This document shows, in pieces, positions 44,235 to 54,176 of a DNA stretch of 64,000 bases. Each line of letters opens with the position of its first letter. Within the stretch, counting starts at the first letter, position 1. The position numbers and the translations under genes are program-made. This DNA comes from Caulobacterales bacterium (GTDB taxonomy: Bacteria > Pseudomonadota > Alphaproteobacteria > Caulobacterales > Aquidulcibacteraceae), in contig JAFLCU010000001.1 of the NCBI GenBank assembly GCA_017303355.1, positions 391,199 to 455,198 on the forward strand, read 5' to 3'. Under the pieces are notes generated by a model. The model saw only the letters and a program-made list of their open reading frames with translations. It did no database searches and had not been told where the DNA came from.

Positions 44235-45428
44235 ATGGCAGATGGATTTCAACGTGCCGCGCCCGGTCGAATACGCGACGCTATCGCGGAAGTTTTTCGA
44301 AGTGCAGGCCAAGAGCCGATGTCAATCGTTGAGATTGAACTTGGCGTCATAGACCTCCTCGGTCCCGTCGCTCCCTCTTCTGTTCGATCGTATCTCAACC
44401 TAAATACGCCGACCCTCTTCGAGCGAACGCAGAGAGGATTTTATCGCGTCAAGCAAATCGAATTGGCGTTGTCAGATAACGCATCGAAGAAGCTTAGCGC
44501 GGCCTTTAAGCACAAGAAGGCAAAGCTGTACCTCGGCGATTGCTTCGAGGTGATGTCGCAATTCGAACCTGAGTCCGTTGAAGCTATCATAACCGACCCC
44601 CCCTACGGCCTTATCGAGTTCACGGAGAAGGAGGTCAAAAAGCTTCGCGATGGACGCGGCGGGGTGTGGAGGATCCCACCCGCTTTCGATGGATCGCAAC
44701 GAGCACCCTTGCCGCGCTTCACGGTTCTTGGGGCCGCAGACCTGAAAAATTTGGAGGACTTCTTTGTCGAGTTCGCCAAGGCAGTCGCGCGTATTTCGGT
44801 GCCAGGCGCAAACGTTCTCGTGGCGAGCAACCCTCTACTTAGCCATCACGTTGCCCTCGCTCTTTCGCGAGGCGGACTTGAGAATCGCGGCGCTATAATT
44901 CGAACGGTCATGACGATGCGCGGCGGCGATCGACCGAAAAATGCGCATAAAGAATTCTCCGACGTTAGCGTGATGCCACGATCCATGTGGGAGCCTTGGC
45001 TTTGCTTTCGAAAGCCGGTCGAAGGGCGCGTTCAAGACAATCTTCGGAAATGGGGCACCGGTGGATTTCGCCGCAACTCTGCAGAAAAACCGTTTGGCGA
45101 TCTCATTTCCTCAAGCCCAACAAGCAGTCGAGAAAGAAAGCTCGCCCCTCATCCCTCTTTGAAGCCACAAGCGCTACTTCGGCATTTGGTAAGAGCGTCA
45201 CTTCCGCTCGGGACGGGCACAATCCTTGATCCTTTTGCTGGCTCGGGCTCGACCTTAGCGGCCGCGAACGCAGTGAATCTTAGCTCAATCGGTATTGAGA
45301 AGGACGGTGAATTCCTTGCGGTCGCGAAGACCGCCATACCCGCACTTTCATCATTAGAGCTTATAGACCCAATTGGCTCGAAGACCCGCAATTCCCTTGG
45401 CGTGAAGCGTCGCCGTGCGCGTGCCTAA
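44235..45428 (+). CDS. Type II DNA methyltransferase (N6-adenine or N4-cytosine)
   Basis: A 397-residue methyltransferase. An N-terminal winged-helix-like domain (1-75) precedes motif IV DPPYG at 121-125; HPSLKP lies at 306-311 and the SAM-binding FAGSGST (motif I) at 334-340. Motif IV before motif I is the beta-class order. Base use is more AT-rich than the neighbours, suggesting horizontal transfer. The 3' end overlaps that of the convergent restriction gene by 75 bases. Recognition sequence unknown. Confidence 0.88.
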   Translation: MADGFQRAAPGRIRDAIAEVFRSAGQEPMSIVEIELGVIDLLGPVAPSSVRSYLNLNTPTLFERTQRGFYRVKQIELALSDNASKKLSAAFKHKKAKLYLGDCFEVMSQFEPESVEAIITDPPYGLIEFTEKEVKKLRDGRGGVWRIPPAFDGSQRAPLPRFTVLGAADLKNLEDFFVEFAKAVARISVPGANVLVASNPLLSHHVALALSRGGLENRGAIIRTVMTMRGGDRPKNAHKEFSDVSVMPRSMWEPWLCFRKPVEGRVQDNLRKWGTGGFRRNSAEKPFGDLISSSPTSSRERKLAPHPSLKPQALLRHLVRASLPLGTGTILDPFAGSGSTLAAANAVNLSSIGIEKDGEFLAVAKTAIPALSSLELIDPIGSKTRNSLGVKRRRARA

Positions 45429-45947
45429 CTCGCTTCTCGAATTCTTGCGAAAGTCCATCGACGAAACAAACCCTATGTAGACTTCTGTAAACTCCATCGG
45501 CATCCTTCGACTTGCAGGCTCGGATTCATGATCCACCCTGTAAACAAAAACACACATGCATTGATCTCGCGCACCGTGCGTATCAACGGCACCGCCGGCC
45601 TTCCTTGTCGCCTTTATCTCCACGCCTTCAGAACCGGACTTCGCGCTGTTGTTCTCGTACTTGCCTCTCAGCACAAGATCGGGATGGCCATTGTGAAACG
45701 CATTGACCACGAGGCTCCGCGAATGTTTCGCCAAGCTTGCTGTGACCATGTCTGAGATTATGCCGGACATCGTTGCACGACGAAGCATATCGTCCAATCG
45801 TTCCAGACCTTTATTTGATAGAAACGAATTCACATCTGCGAAAAAGTCGTAAACGTCCTGCATCGCAGCCTCGAAATCACTAGTTCGGAGGTCGTACGGC
45901 AACGCCGCCGATGCGTTGAATTTTGATCTATCGACTATTGCTCGCAT
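45354..45947 (-). CDS. Putative type II restriction endonuclease, PD-(D/E)XK type
   Basis: A 197-residue protein partnered with the adjacent methyltransferase. HPDLVLRGKY (PD at 89-90) followed by GVEIKATR (E110, K112) is a PD-(D/E)XK nuclease core. The ATG at 45947 lies 4 bases after the argG stop; longer frames would overlap argG. AT-rich composition and tail-to-tail overlap with the methyltransferase mark one transferred module. I cannot name the recognition family; the nuclease call rests on the motif plus partner. Confidence 0.75.
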   Translation of the reverse strand: MRAIVDRSKFNASAALPYDLRTSDFEAAMQDVYDFFADVNSFLSNKGLERLDDMLRRATMSGIISDMVTASLAKHSRSLVVNAFHNGHPDLVLRGKYENNSAKSGSEGVEIKATRKAGGAVDTHGARDQCMCVFVYRVDHESEPASRRMPMEFTEVYIGFVSSMDFRKNSRSELGTRTATLHAKGIAGLRANWVYKL

Positions 45948-45951
45948 TAAC

Positions 45952-47199
45952 TTACTCGTTCTTGCCGCGCTTCTTGTCGCGCTCGGCCATGATGCGCAGG
46001 CGCAAGGCATTGAGCTTGATGAAACCTTCGGCATCGGCCTGGTTGTAGCCGCCCGCTTCGTCGAAACCGACGATCTTCTTGGAATAGAGCGAGTACGGGC
46101 TGGCGCGGCCGATTGTGCGGACGCCGCCCTTGTAGAGCTTCAGCTTCACGTCGCCGGTGACGCTCTCCTGGCTGGCGTCGATCGCGGCTTGCAGCATCAA
46201 GCGCTCGGGCGTCCACCAGAAGCCGTTATAGATGAGCGTCGCGTATTTCGGCATCAGCTCGTCCTTGAGGTGCATGGCGCCGCGATCGAGCGTGATGCTT
46301 TCAATGGCGCGGTGGCCGTACCAAAGGATCGTGCCGCCCGGCGTTTCGTAATAGCCGCGCGACTTCATGCCGACATAGCGGTTCTCTACGAGATCGAGGC
46401 CGCCGATGCCGTGCTTGGCGCCGAGGCGATTGAGTTCGGCGAGCAGCTCGTGCGCCTTCATCGGCTTGCCATTGATGGCGACGAGATCGCCGCGCTCGAA
46501 GCTGAGCGTAACCGTTTCGGCCTGATCCGGCGCCTCTTCCGGCGTGATGGTGCGGCGGTCGCCGCGCTTGGAGACGATGTCCGGCACCTCGACGTCCGGA
46601 TCTTCCAGCACGAGACCTTCGGACGAGGTGTGCAGCAAGTTCGCGTCGATCGAGAACGGCGCGTCTTGTTCTTTGTTCTTGGCGATCTCGATGCCGTGCT
46701 TGCGCGCGTAGTCGAGCAGCGCCGGGCGGCCTTCGAATTCCCACTCGCGCCACGGTGCGATCACTTTCACGTCCGGCTTCAGCGCGTAATAGCTGACCTC
46801 GAAGCGGACTTGGTCATTGCCCTTGCCCGTGGCGCCGTGGCTCACGGCGTCGGCGCCGACGAGATTGGCGATTTCGATCTGGCGCTTGGCGATCAGCGGA
46901 CGCGCGATCGAGGTGCCAAGCAGATATTGGCCTTCATAGAGCGTGTTGGCGCGGAACATCGGAAAAACGAAATCACGGACAAATTCCTCGCGCAGATCGT
47001 CGATGAAGATGTTCTCCGGCTTCACGCCGGCCTTGATCGCCTTCGCGCGCGCTGGCTCCAGCTCCTCGCCTTGGCCGAGATCGGCGGTAAAGGTGACGAC
47101 CTCGCAGCCATAGGTCTCCTGCAGCCATTTCAGGATGATGGAGGTGTCGAGGCCGCCAGAATAGGCGAGCACGACCTTGTTGACCTTGGACTGAGACAT
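45952..47199 (-). CDS. argG: Argininosuccinate synthase
   Basis: A 415-residue enzyme that joins citrulline and aspartate with ATP in arginine synthesis. The PP-loop [18 protein letters not shown] is at residues 10-27, with [22 protein letters not shown] and the late [19 protein letters not shown]. Full family length. The restriction gene starts 4 bases downstream on the same strand and may ride on argG transcription. Confidence 0.97.
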   Translation of the reverse strand: MSQSKVNKVVLAYSGGLDTSIILKWLQETYGCEVVTFTADLGQGEELEPARAKAIKAGVKPENIFIDDLREEFVRDFVFPMFRANTLYEGQYLLGTSIARPLIAKRQIEIANLVGADAVSHGATGKGNDQVRFEVSYYALKPDVKVIAPWREWEFEGRPALLDYARKHGIEIAKNKEQDAPFSIDANLLHTSSEGLVLEDPDVEVPDIVSKRGDRRTITPEEAPDQAETVTLSFERGDLVAINGKPMKAHELLAELNRLGAKHGIGGLDLVENRYVGMKSRGYYETPGGTILWYGHRAIESITLDRGAMHLKDELMPKYATLIYNGFWWTPERLMLQAAIDASQESVTGDVKLKLYKGGVRTIGRASPYSLYSKKIVGFDEAGGYNQADAEGFIKLNALRLRIMAERDKKRGKNE

Positions 47200-47250
47200 G
47201 GCGCGCGTTCCCGCATTGAAAAGCGGGGCTTTCCTTTCACAAGCGCGCGC

Positions 47251-48192
47251 TCAGATCAACGGCAGCGGCCGATCGCGCACCCACTTTGACAGCAGCCATT
47301 TGACGCCGCGCGTAGGCGCCGTGCCGGCGTGTAGCGTCTGCTTGTCGGGCCGGCCGTCCGGCAGCATGTTGCAGAAGATCAGCGCATCGCCGGCCTGGCC
47401 CTTGAAGCTCCAATCGAGGCGCGGAAACGCCGTGGCGCCGCCTTCATAGTCATCGTTGAGATAGACGAGGAACGTCACCGTTCTCTGGCCGATGCGTTGC
47501 AGTTCCTGCTGAAACCGCGCCTCGCCGGGATCGATGAAATCGAAGTGCGGCTTGTATTCCTCGCCGACCTCATAATGCAGGATGTTGGTCGGCTCCTGAT
47601 GCGATGCGGGCGCGCCCAAAGCCGCGGCGATGCGTGCGTGCGTTAATTCCAGCACCAGATCGCTATCGAGCACGCTAAAGCCCATGCCCGAATTGGTGCG
47701 GATGGCGTCAACATTGGCGCCGCCGCGCAGCGGGTTTTTCACGCGCGCCGCCTCAAGCTGGGGTCGCGCGCGGGTGATGAGCCAGTCGCAAACGGGGCGA
47801 GGCAAGAAATTCTGCATTGTGAACACCCGCGACGGCGGGCAATGCGCTTGCATCGGCGCCGGCGCAAACCAAGGCGCTACGTCGAACTGGCCAGGAGCGC
47901 CCAGGAGCGTGATCTGAGCCTGGGCGCGCGCGTCACCCGCCTGCGCCGCGCGATCAACAAACTGGATCGCGTCGGACCAGCTCTGCGACCGGCCCTCCCC
48001 GCGTGCGGCCAGCACCCCGAGCAGCAGCAAAGCATCCGCATTGTTCTTCGCGGCGGCGGAGTCCAGCAAGCGCATCGCTTCCGCTGGCGCGTACGGTGCG
48101 CCGCGCCCGACAAGCATCATGCCGGCAAGCTGAGTTTGCGCGGCCGGATCGCCGGCGTTGGCCTGTTGTTGCAAAGTCGCGGCGTCGCTCAC
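47251..48192 (-). CDS. 2OG-Fe(II) prolyl-4-hydroxylase-like protein with Sel1-type repeats
   Basis: About 313 residues from a GTG at 48192 that overlaps the previous stop (GTGA). Residues 1-100 are Sel1/TPR-like repeats (DPAAQTQLAGMML, NNADALLLLGVLAARGEGRS). The C-terminal P4H domain has the iron ligands HFD in YKPHFDFIDPG and the distal His in KQTLHAGTAP, with Lys in VKWLLSKW for 2-oxoglutarate. It would hydroxylate a peptide or protein; the target is unknown, perhaps bound by the repeats. Co-directional with the DUF1648-like gene upstream. Confidence 0.82.
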   Translation of the reverse strand: MSDAATLQQQANAGDPAAQTQLAGMMLVGRGAPYAPAEAMRLLDSAAAKNNADALLLLGVLAARGEGRSQSWSDAIQFVDRAAQAGDARAQAQITLLGAPGQFDVAPWFAPAPMQAHCPPSRVFTMQNFLPRPVCDWLITRARPQLEAARVKNPLRGGANVDAIRTNSGMGFSVLDSDLVLELTHARIAAALGAPASHQEPTNILHYEVGEEYKPHFDFIDPGEARFQQELQRIGQRTVTFLVYLNDDYEGGATAFPRLDWSFKGQAGDALIFCNMLPDGRPDKQTLHAGTAPTRGVKWLLSKWVRDRPLPLI

Positions 48193-48515
48193 TGCCGGCG
48201 CTCCTCCACGTCGCGCAGCGCGAAGAATAAATGTCCCGCATGCACGATGAGGAACACGACGGCGATCAGCATGCGATGCGGAAATGCCTCGCCGACGGCA
48301 AGCTCGGGTGCGACGCCGCCGGCGAGGGCCAATATGGCGATCGCAAGCAGAGGCGAAAACAACACCGCGAGAGCCCGCGGCGCGCGCCAGCCGACCCTGC
48401 CCGTCAGGCCCCATTGCATCGGAAATTGTGCGCCGGGCGGCGTCTGCGCATAGGCGAAGGCCGATGCAACAAACATGATGATCACCATCACCCACGGGAG
48501 CCATGTTTCGAGCAT
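48189..48515 (-). CDS. Small membrane protein, DUF1648-like
   Basis: A 108-residue protein with three hydrophobic segments (about 5-24, 50-70, 80-100) and the FPMQWGLTGRVGWRAPR stretch that resembles the DUF1648 signature. Function unknown. Its stop overlaps the GTG of the hydroxylase gene. Confidence 0.65.
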   Translation of the reverse strand: MLETWLPWVMVIIMFVASAFAYAQTPPGAQFPMQWGLTGRVGWRAPRALAVLFSPLLAIAILALAGGVAPELAVGEAFPHRMLIAVVFLIVHAGHLFFALRDVEERRQ

Positions 48516-48541
48516 GCCGCGAAATTAGCACAAAGAACGAT

Positions 48542-50482
48542 CTACACCATCACCTGGTTGCCAAGCTCCACGGCCCGGCCGGACGGAATGTGGAAGAAGT
48601 CCGTTGCGTTGGTGGCGTTGCGGGCCAGGAAGATGAAGAGGTGATCCTGCCAAAGCGGCATGCCGCTCTTCTCGCTCGGCACGATGGTGCGGCGGGAGAG
48701 GAAGAAGCTCGTCTTCATGATGTCGAACTTGAGGCCATGTTTGCGCGCCTCTGTCAGCGCCTTCACGACGTTCGGCGTCTCCATGAAGCCGAAGGTGAGT
48801 TGGACGCGCTTTACATCGGGCATGAAGTCTTCGATCTTCACGCGCTCGCCATCCGGCGCGCGCGGCGCGTTGACCGTTCTGACGGTGAGAATGATGATCT
48901 GCTCGTGCAGCACCTGATTGTGTTTGAGATTGTGCATCAGCGCGGCGGGCGCGACGTCAGGATCGCCGGTGAGAAAGATGGCGGCGCCACGTACGCGATG
49001 CGGCGGGTGGTGCGATAACGTTTCGAACAGCTTCGCGAGCGGTTCGTCGCGGCGCACGGTTTCGGAAAGAAGACGCGAGCCACGCACCCACGTCCACATG
49101 ATGATGACGAGGCCAAGCGCGAGCACCAACGGCACGAAACCGCCTTCAAGGAACTTGGTCAGGTTCGAAGCCATGAACACGGATTCGAGCGTCAAGAATG
49201 GAACCATCGTCAGCGCGGCCAGCGGCGCCGGCCACTTCCAAAGACGCCACAAGATCAGGAACGCCAAGCAGCTCGACATAATCATCACGCCGGTGATGGC
49301 GATGCCGTAGGCCGCCGCCAACTCGCTCGACGAGCCAAAGCCGACCGCAAGGATCAGAACGCCGACGAGCAGCAGCCAGTTGACTTGCGGCATGTAGATC
49401 TGACCGGCCTGCGTCTCCGACGTGCGCCGGATTTCCATCCGCGGCAGCAGACCGAGTTGGATGGCTTGCTGGGTCAGCGAGAACGCACCGGTGATAACGG
49501 CTTGGCTGGCGATCACGGTCGCCACGGTCGCGAGCAGCACCAGCGGCAAGCGGAACCACGACGGCGCAAGCTCAAAGAACGGATTCTGAATCGCGTCCGG
49601 ATGGGCGAGCACAAGCGCGCCCTGGCCGAAATAATTCAGCATCAGGCACGGCAGAACAAGAAACACCCAAGCCGCGCGGATGGGCTTGGCGCCGAAATGG
49701 CCCATATCGGCGTAAAGCGCTTCAGCGCCCGTCACCGCCAGAAACACAGAGCCCAACACAACGAAGCTGAGGCCCGGGTGCGTGAGAATGAAGTTGGCGG
49801 CGAAGTACGGATTTACGGCGGTGAGAATTTCCGGATCATCGAAGAGATGCAGCGCGCCGAGCCCGCCCATGGTCAAAAACCAGACGATGGTGATCGGCCC
49901 GAAGACCGCTCCAACCTTGCCCGTGCCGCGACTCTGGATGACGAACACGCCGATCAGCACGCCAATCGCGATGGTCAACACCAAGGCTGGCGTGATCCGG
50001 TTTTCCAAGCCCGGCACCAGCGCCAAACCTTCAACCGCTGAAAGCACCGAAATAGCCGGCGTGATCATGGCGTCGCCATAGAACAGAGCCGCGCCGACTA
50101 TGCCGAGACCGAACAAAAAAATCGGCCGCCTACCCAGCGCCCGCTGCACCAGCGCCATCAAAGCAAGCGTGCCGCCCTCGCCCTTGTTGTCCATGAACAG
50201 GATGAGCAGCACGTACTTGATCGAGACAAGCGTCATCAGCGCCCAGAAGATCAGCGAGATGATGCCGATGACTTCGCTGCGCTCGAGACCGTTCAGCGCG
50301 ACGTGCTTGATAGATTCACGAAACGCGTAGAGCGGGCTGGTGCCGATGTCGCCATAGACGACGCCGATCGAGCCGATGAGAAGCGTCCAAAATCCGGCAT
50401 GCGCGGCGCGCCCGTGGCCGCCGCTCGCTCCTGAAGAAGCGTTGTTTTCCGGTTTGGGCGCGTCGGCGGATGCCTGCGCCAT
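48542..50482 (-). CDS. kup: KUP-type low-affinity potassium transporter
   Basis: A 646-residue inner-membrane K+ uptake protein (proton symport). The signature GVVYGDIGTSPLYAFRESI is at residues 38-56, followed by FWALMTLVSIKYVLLILFMD, GDAMITPAISVLSAVEGL and about 12 helices, then a cytosolic C-terminal domain from about 480. Full length. ATG has AGGGGAT upstream. Stand-alone. Confidence 0.96.
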   Translation of the reverse strand: MAQASADAPKPENNASSGASGGHGRAAHAGFWTLLIGSIGVVYGDIGTSPLYAFRESIKHVALNGLERSEVIGIISLIFWALMTLVSIKYVLLILFMDNKGEGGTLALMALVQRALGRRPIFLFGLGIVGAALFYGDAMITPAISVLSAVEGLALVPGLENRITPALVLTIAIGVLIGVFVIQSRGTGKVGAVFGPITIVWFLTMGGLGALHLFDDPEILTAVNPYFAANFILTHPGLSFVVLGSVFLAVTGAEALYADMGHFGAKPIRAAWVFLVLPCLMLNYFGQGALVLAHPDAIQNPFFELAPSWFRLPLVLLATVATVIASQAVITGAFSLTQQAIQLGLLPRMEIRRTSETQAGQIYMPQVNWLLLVGVLILAVGFGSSSELAAAYGIAITGVMIMSSCLAFLILWRLWKWPAPLAALTMVPFLTLESVFMASNLTKFLEGGFVPLVLALGLVIIMWTWVRGSRLLSETVRRDEPLAKLFETLSHHPPHRVRGAAIFLTGDPDVAPAALMHNLKHNQVLHEQIIILTVRTVNAPRAPDGERVKIEDFMPDVKRVQLTFGFMETPNVVKALTEARKHGLKFDIMKTSFFLSRRTIVPSEKSGMPLWQDHLFIFLARNATNATDFFHIPSGRAVELGNQVMV

Positions 50483-50592
50483 GATGAGATCCCCTTCGGG
50501 CGGACGATGCGGCCCGATCCCGGGGCGCGCGTTTACGCCTTTTCACCTAGAGGGGCAAATCTTTGCGGCCAGGGGCTTTTCGGTTGGTTACG

Positions 50593-50988
50593 TTAACGGC
50601 AGCCGCATCCGCCGCCATGGCCGCCGCCCCGGCCCCAACCGCCCGCCCGCGCGCTGGAACGCGACGAAGCATAGGCGAAAGCGGACGCGCTGGTTGAGCC
50701 GCCGCGAATGATCACGGTCGTGCTTGAATAAGCGCCAGCACCGACATCCGCGCCAACGCCGCCCGCCGAGTCAAAGAAGCTTTCCGGCAAAGTGACGGTC
50801 TCCGGACCCCGCTCAATGACGACGGGAGCCGGTTCCGGCGCGGGCGCGACCGGCGCGGGACGCAGCCTGGGGCGCGCCCGTTGCGGAGGGCGCGGACGCT
50901 CGATGCCATCGGCATAGGCGACGCTTGGCGCTACGAGCACCGGCGCCGCAAAGAGAGCCAGAGCAGCAAGGATCGCAAGCGTGCGCAT
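50593..50988 (-). CDS. Exported low-complexity protein, unknown
   Basis: About 131 residues: signal peptide (MRTLAILAALALFAAPVLVA, cleavage near AYADG), a Pro/Arg-rich stretch (RPRPPQRARPRLRPAPVAPAPEP broken over residues 30-55), a short folded-looking segment, a Ser/Ala run and a Gly-rich tail with His and two Cys (GGGHGGGCGCR). Not recognised. The tail might bind metal. The ATG at 50988 was chosen over 51000 and 51018 for the signal peptide and GGAG upstream. Confidence 0.6.
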   Translation of the reverse strand: MRTLAILAALALFAAPVLVAPSVAYADGIERPRPPQRARPRLRPAPVAPAPEPAPVVIERGPETVTLPESFFDSAGGVGADVGAGAYSSTTVIIRGGSTSASAFAYASSRSSARAGGWGRGGGHGGGCGCR

Positions 50989-51100
50989 GTTCGAAACCAT
51001 CTCCATCGAGCCGCGCACTCTCGCGCACGCGCACGCGACGGCAAGCCGCTTCGCTCTTGGCGCGCGAACTTCACCGCGCGCGACGCATGTTAATCATGTG

Positions 51101-51286
51101 TCAGAAATCCGAGACGATGCCCTTGCGCTCCCAATCGCCGTAACGCGTCGGTTCCGGCCCGCTGGGGCCGCCGATTTCCTTCTGCGTCAGCTCCGCGACG
51201 CGACGACGTTCCGCAGCTTCCGCGAGCGCACGCCGCGCCTCCGGCGTCAGCACCTTGGGCGGCTCGTCCGGTTTTTCATCGCTCAT
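51101..51286 (-). CDS. DUF1674/SdhAF4-like protein
   Basis: A 61-residue protein ending in [20 protein letters not shown] and SDF, the near-invariant tail of the DUF1674 family, whose mitochondrial member Sdh8/SDHAF4 helps load FAD-bearing SdhA into succinate dehydrogenase. The ATG at 51286 gives the normal length. It is divergent from htpX. Confidence 0.88.
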   Translation of the reverse strand: MSDEKPDEPPKVLTPEARRALAEAAERRRVAELTQKEIGGPSGPEPTRYGDWERKGIVSDF

Positions 51287-51339
51287 ATTGAACCTCGCTT
51301 GGCCGCACTCGATATCATTGCCCACAGGTGAGGAGAAAG

Positions 51340-52266
51340 ATGAACCATCTCAAGACGTACATCCTGCTCGCGGCCATGACGGCGCTGTTTGGCGGCGTGG
51401 GCTACCTCGTGGGCGGTACGGGCGGCATGCTGATCGCGCTTGTTGTCGCGGCCGCCATGAACCTTTTCGCCTACTGGAACGCGGATAAAATGGTGCTCAG
51501 CCATTTTCGCGCGCAGCCGGTTGAGCCCAACCATCCCGATCCGCGCGTGCGGGCGTATCTAGAAGATACGTTGCTGCTGGCGCAGCGCGCCGGTCTGCCG
51601 CCGCCGAAAATCTACATCATCGATAATCCGCAGCCGAACGCATTCGCCACCGGCCGCGATCCGAAAAACGCAGCCGTGGCGGCGACGAGCGGGCTGCTCG
51701 GGCTTCTGTCGCGCGATGAAATTCGCGGCGTGATGGCGCATGAATTGGCGCACGTGAAAAACCGCGACACGCTGACGATGACCGTGACAGCCACCATCGC
51801 CGGCGCCGTGGCAATGCTGGCGAATTTCGCGCTGTTCTTTGGCGATCGCGATCGCAACCCGCTTGTGGGGCTGGCGATCATGTTGCTCGCGCCCATCGCG
51901 GCGTCGCTCGTGCAAATGGCGATCAGCCGCGCGCGCGAATACGAAGCCGACCGCATCGGCGCCGAGATCGGCGGCGAGCCCGAAGCATTGGCCCGCGCGC
52001 TGCAGAAGATCGAAGCGTACGCGCGGCAACGCGTGAACGTCGACGCGGAACGCAACCCGGCGATGGCGCACCTCTTCATCATCAACCCGCTCTCGGGCCG
52101 CGGCGCCGACAACCTGTTCTCGACGCATCCGAACACGAAGAACCGCATTGCCCAGCTGACCGAAATCGCCCGTCGTTTCGGGCGACCAATCATCAGTGCG
52201 CAAGAGGCGTCGAAATCCGGCCCCTGGGGCGCGCCAAGCGACCGCCGTCGCGGGCCCTGGGGCTAA
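51340..52266 (+). CDS. htpX: Heat-shock membrane protease HtpX
   Basis: A 308-residue zinc metalloprotease (M48) that clears damaged membrane proteins. Two N-terminal helices ([20 protein letters not shown]), HELAH of the HEXXH zinc site near residue 132, two central helices and the third-ligand Glu in [13 protein letters not shown]. The ATG at 51340 has GAGGAGA upstream. Confidence 0.95.
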   Translation: MNHLKTYILLAAMTALFGGVGYLVGGTGGMLIALVVAAAMNLFAYWNADKMVLSHFRAQPVEPNHPDPRVRAYLEDTLLLAQRAGLPPPKIYIIDNPQPNAFATGRDPKNAAVAATSGLLGLLSRDEIRGVMAHELAHVKNRDTLTMTVTATIAGAVAMLANFALFFGDRDRNPLVGLAIMLLAPIAASLVQMAISRAREYEADRIGAEIGGEPEALARALQKIEAYARQRVNVDAERNPAMAHLFIINPLSGRGADNLFSTHPNTKNRIAQLTEIARRFGRPIISAQEASKSGPWGAPSDRRRGPWG

Positions 52267-52361
52267 TCGCCGATTACACCGCCGCAAGGCGCCATTGTCG
52301 CTTTGCAGCAATTTGATTTTATGGCTGATTTTACCTGGGGGCAGGCTGTGGGCCGGCTCTT

Positions 52362-54176
52362 ATGGTTGATGAAGCGTTAACCGGCGTCGCGCGAGCATTG
52401 GCGAAGCTCGCGATGCGCCTTTTTCCTGCTCTCCCCGCCGCCCTGGCCGCGGTGATCGGCTTTGCCGCCGACGCGTCTCCCGTATGGGCGGATTCGCCCG
52501 TCGTGATGGAAGGCGCGGACGAGGACACGCGCGAAGCCATCCTCGATCTGTTGCCCGATCGCGACGCGCCAACCACCCTGTTCGAAGCAGAGCGCATCGC
52601 CGAGGAAGCGGCCGCGCGTGCTTTGGCGTGGCTGCGGTCGGAGGGCTATTATTCGGCGATCGTGACGCCCGAAGCGACCGAAACGCCGCCTTCGGCGCGG
52701 CTCGTGATCGCGCCCGGCGCGCGCTTTCGTTTCGAAGCGCCGCAAATCAGCTTCGCCGGCGATCAGCCCGACAGCGTATCCGCCGACGCCGCGCGCGATG
52801 CGATCCAGCACGTGCGCGAAGGCGATGCGGCGCGCGCCGCGACAGTGCTTGAAGCCGAAGGCGCGGCCTTGGCGGCGCTGCAGGAGCGCGGCTACGCCGA
52901 TGCAGCGGCGGGCGAGCGGCGCGTCGTGGTCGATCACGCCACCGCGCGCGTCGCGGCTGATTTTCGCTTCACTAGCGGCGCGCTGGCGCGGTTGGGCGGC
53001 GTCCGCGCCGAACCGAACACCATCCTCCGGCCCGGCTTCGTCGCCGATTTGCAGAACTGGGACGCCGGCGAAGCCTACTCGCCGGAAGCGCTGGCGCGGC
53101 TGCGGCGCGATTTGAGTTCAACGGGCGCGGTGTCGCGCGTCACCACGCGCTTGGGCGAGCCTGATCCCCTCGGCGTGCGCGATGTGATCCTCGATATCGA
53201 GCCTGCCCGGCGCAACGCGTATGAATTGGGCATCGGCTATTCCACCACCGAGGGCGTCGGCCTTCAGGCGGAATGGACACGCCGCAATTTCACTGGCCGC
53301 GCGGACTCGCTCACGGTCGCGACAACGCTTGCGGAATTGAACCAAGGCATCAGCGTTGAGCTGACGCGCCCGCACGCCGCCGGGCTTGGCCACTCCATCA
53401 CCTTCGGGGCCGAGGCCGAGCGCGAGACGCTTGACGCCTATTCGCGCCAAGGCGTCTCCATCTACGGCTCCGTCGATGCGTCGACGCGGCTGCGCGTGGC
53501 GCAAAGCTATGGCCTGCAGCTCGCTATCGATGAATACGACGATCTGGAAGGCGATGTCAGCGACGCCATCGTGCTTTCAGGCTTCGCCAGCCTGCGCAAT
53601 GACTCGACCGAATTCACGCTCGACCCGCGCGACGGCTCGATCGCTGAATTCCGCATCGAGCCTTCCGTATCGACGGGCGACGCCACGCTTGGCTTCGTGC
53701 GCGGCACGGCCGAGGGCCGCATCTATGAATCGTTTGGCCACGAAGACAGCCTTACACTCGCCGCGCGCATCAAGGCTGGCTGGCTGGAAGCGATCGCCGG
53801 CAGCGCCGATGACGTACCGCCGGATCGCCGCTTCTACGCGGGCGGCGGCGGCTCGGTGCGCGGCTACGAATACAATTCGATCTATCCCGAGGAGCGCGAT
53901 CTGTTCGGGCTTTCGCCGGGCGGCCAGGGCCTGCTGGAAGGTTCGATCGAAGCGCGCTGGCGCATCACGCCGCGCTGGGGCGCGGCTGTGTTCATCGATG
54001 GCGGCGCGGCCTTCGACGATTGGAGCGACGCAACTGATCTCAGTTACGGCGTAGGCTTCGGCGCACGCTACGATCTCGGCTTCGCGCCTTTGCGCATCGA
54101 CGTGGCATTCCCACTCGATCGCGACGAAGCCAACGATGATTTCGCGCTCTATGTCAGCCTCGGGCAGGCGTTCTGA
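52362..54176 (+). CDS. tamA: Outer-membrane translocation protein TamA
   Basis: A 604-residue BamA/Omp85-family protein of the TAM complex. Signal peptide to about ASPVWADS, three POTRA domains (to about residue 280), then a 16-strand barrel with the lid motif RFYAGGGGSVRGYEYN near residue 495, including the conserved VRGY. With TamB it helps insert outer-membrane proteins and move lipids. The stop TGA shares a base with the tamB ATG (TGATG), so translation is coupled. Confidence 0.94.
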   Translation: MVDEALTGVARALAKLAMRLFPALPAALAAVIGFAADASPVWADSPVVMEGADEDTREAILDLLPDRDAPTTLFEAERIAEEAAARALAWLRSEGYYSAIVTPEATETPPSARLVIAPGARFRFEAPQISFAGDQPDSVSADAARDAIQHVREGDAARAATVLEAEGAALAALQERGYADAAAGERRVVVDHATARVAADFRFTSGALARLGGVRAEPNTILRPGFVADLQNWDAGEAYSPEALARLRRDLSSTGAVSRVTTRLGEPDPLGVRDVILDIEPARRNAYELGIGYSTTEGVGLQAEWTRRNFTGRADSLTVATTLAELNQGISVELTRPHAAGLGHSITFGAEAERETLDAYSRQGVSIYGSVDASTRLRVAQSYGLQLAIDEYDDLEGDVSDAIVLSGFASLRNDSTEFTLDPRDGSIAEFRIEPSVSTGDATLGFVRGTAEGRIYESFGHEDSLTLAARIKAGWLEAIAGSADDVPPDRRFYAGGGGSVRGYEYNSIYPEERDLFGLSPGGQGLLEGSIEARWRITPRWGAAVFIDGGAAFDDWSDATDLSYGVGFGARYDLGFAPLRIDVAFPLDRDEANDDFALYVSLGQAF

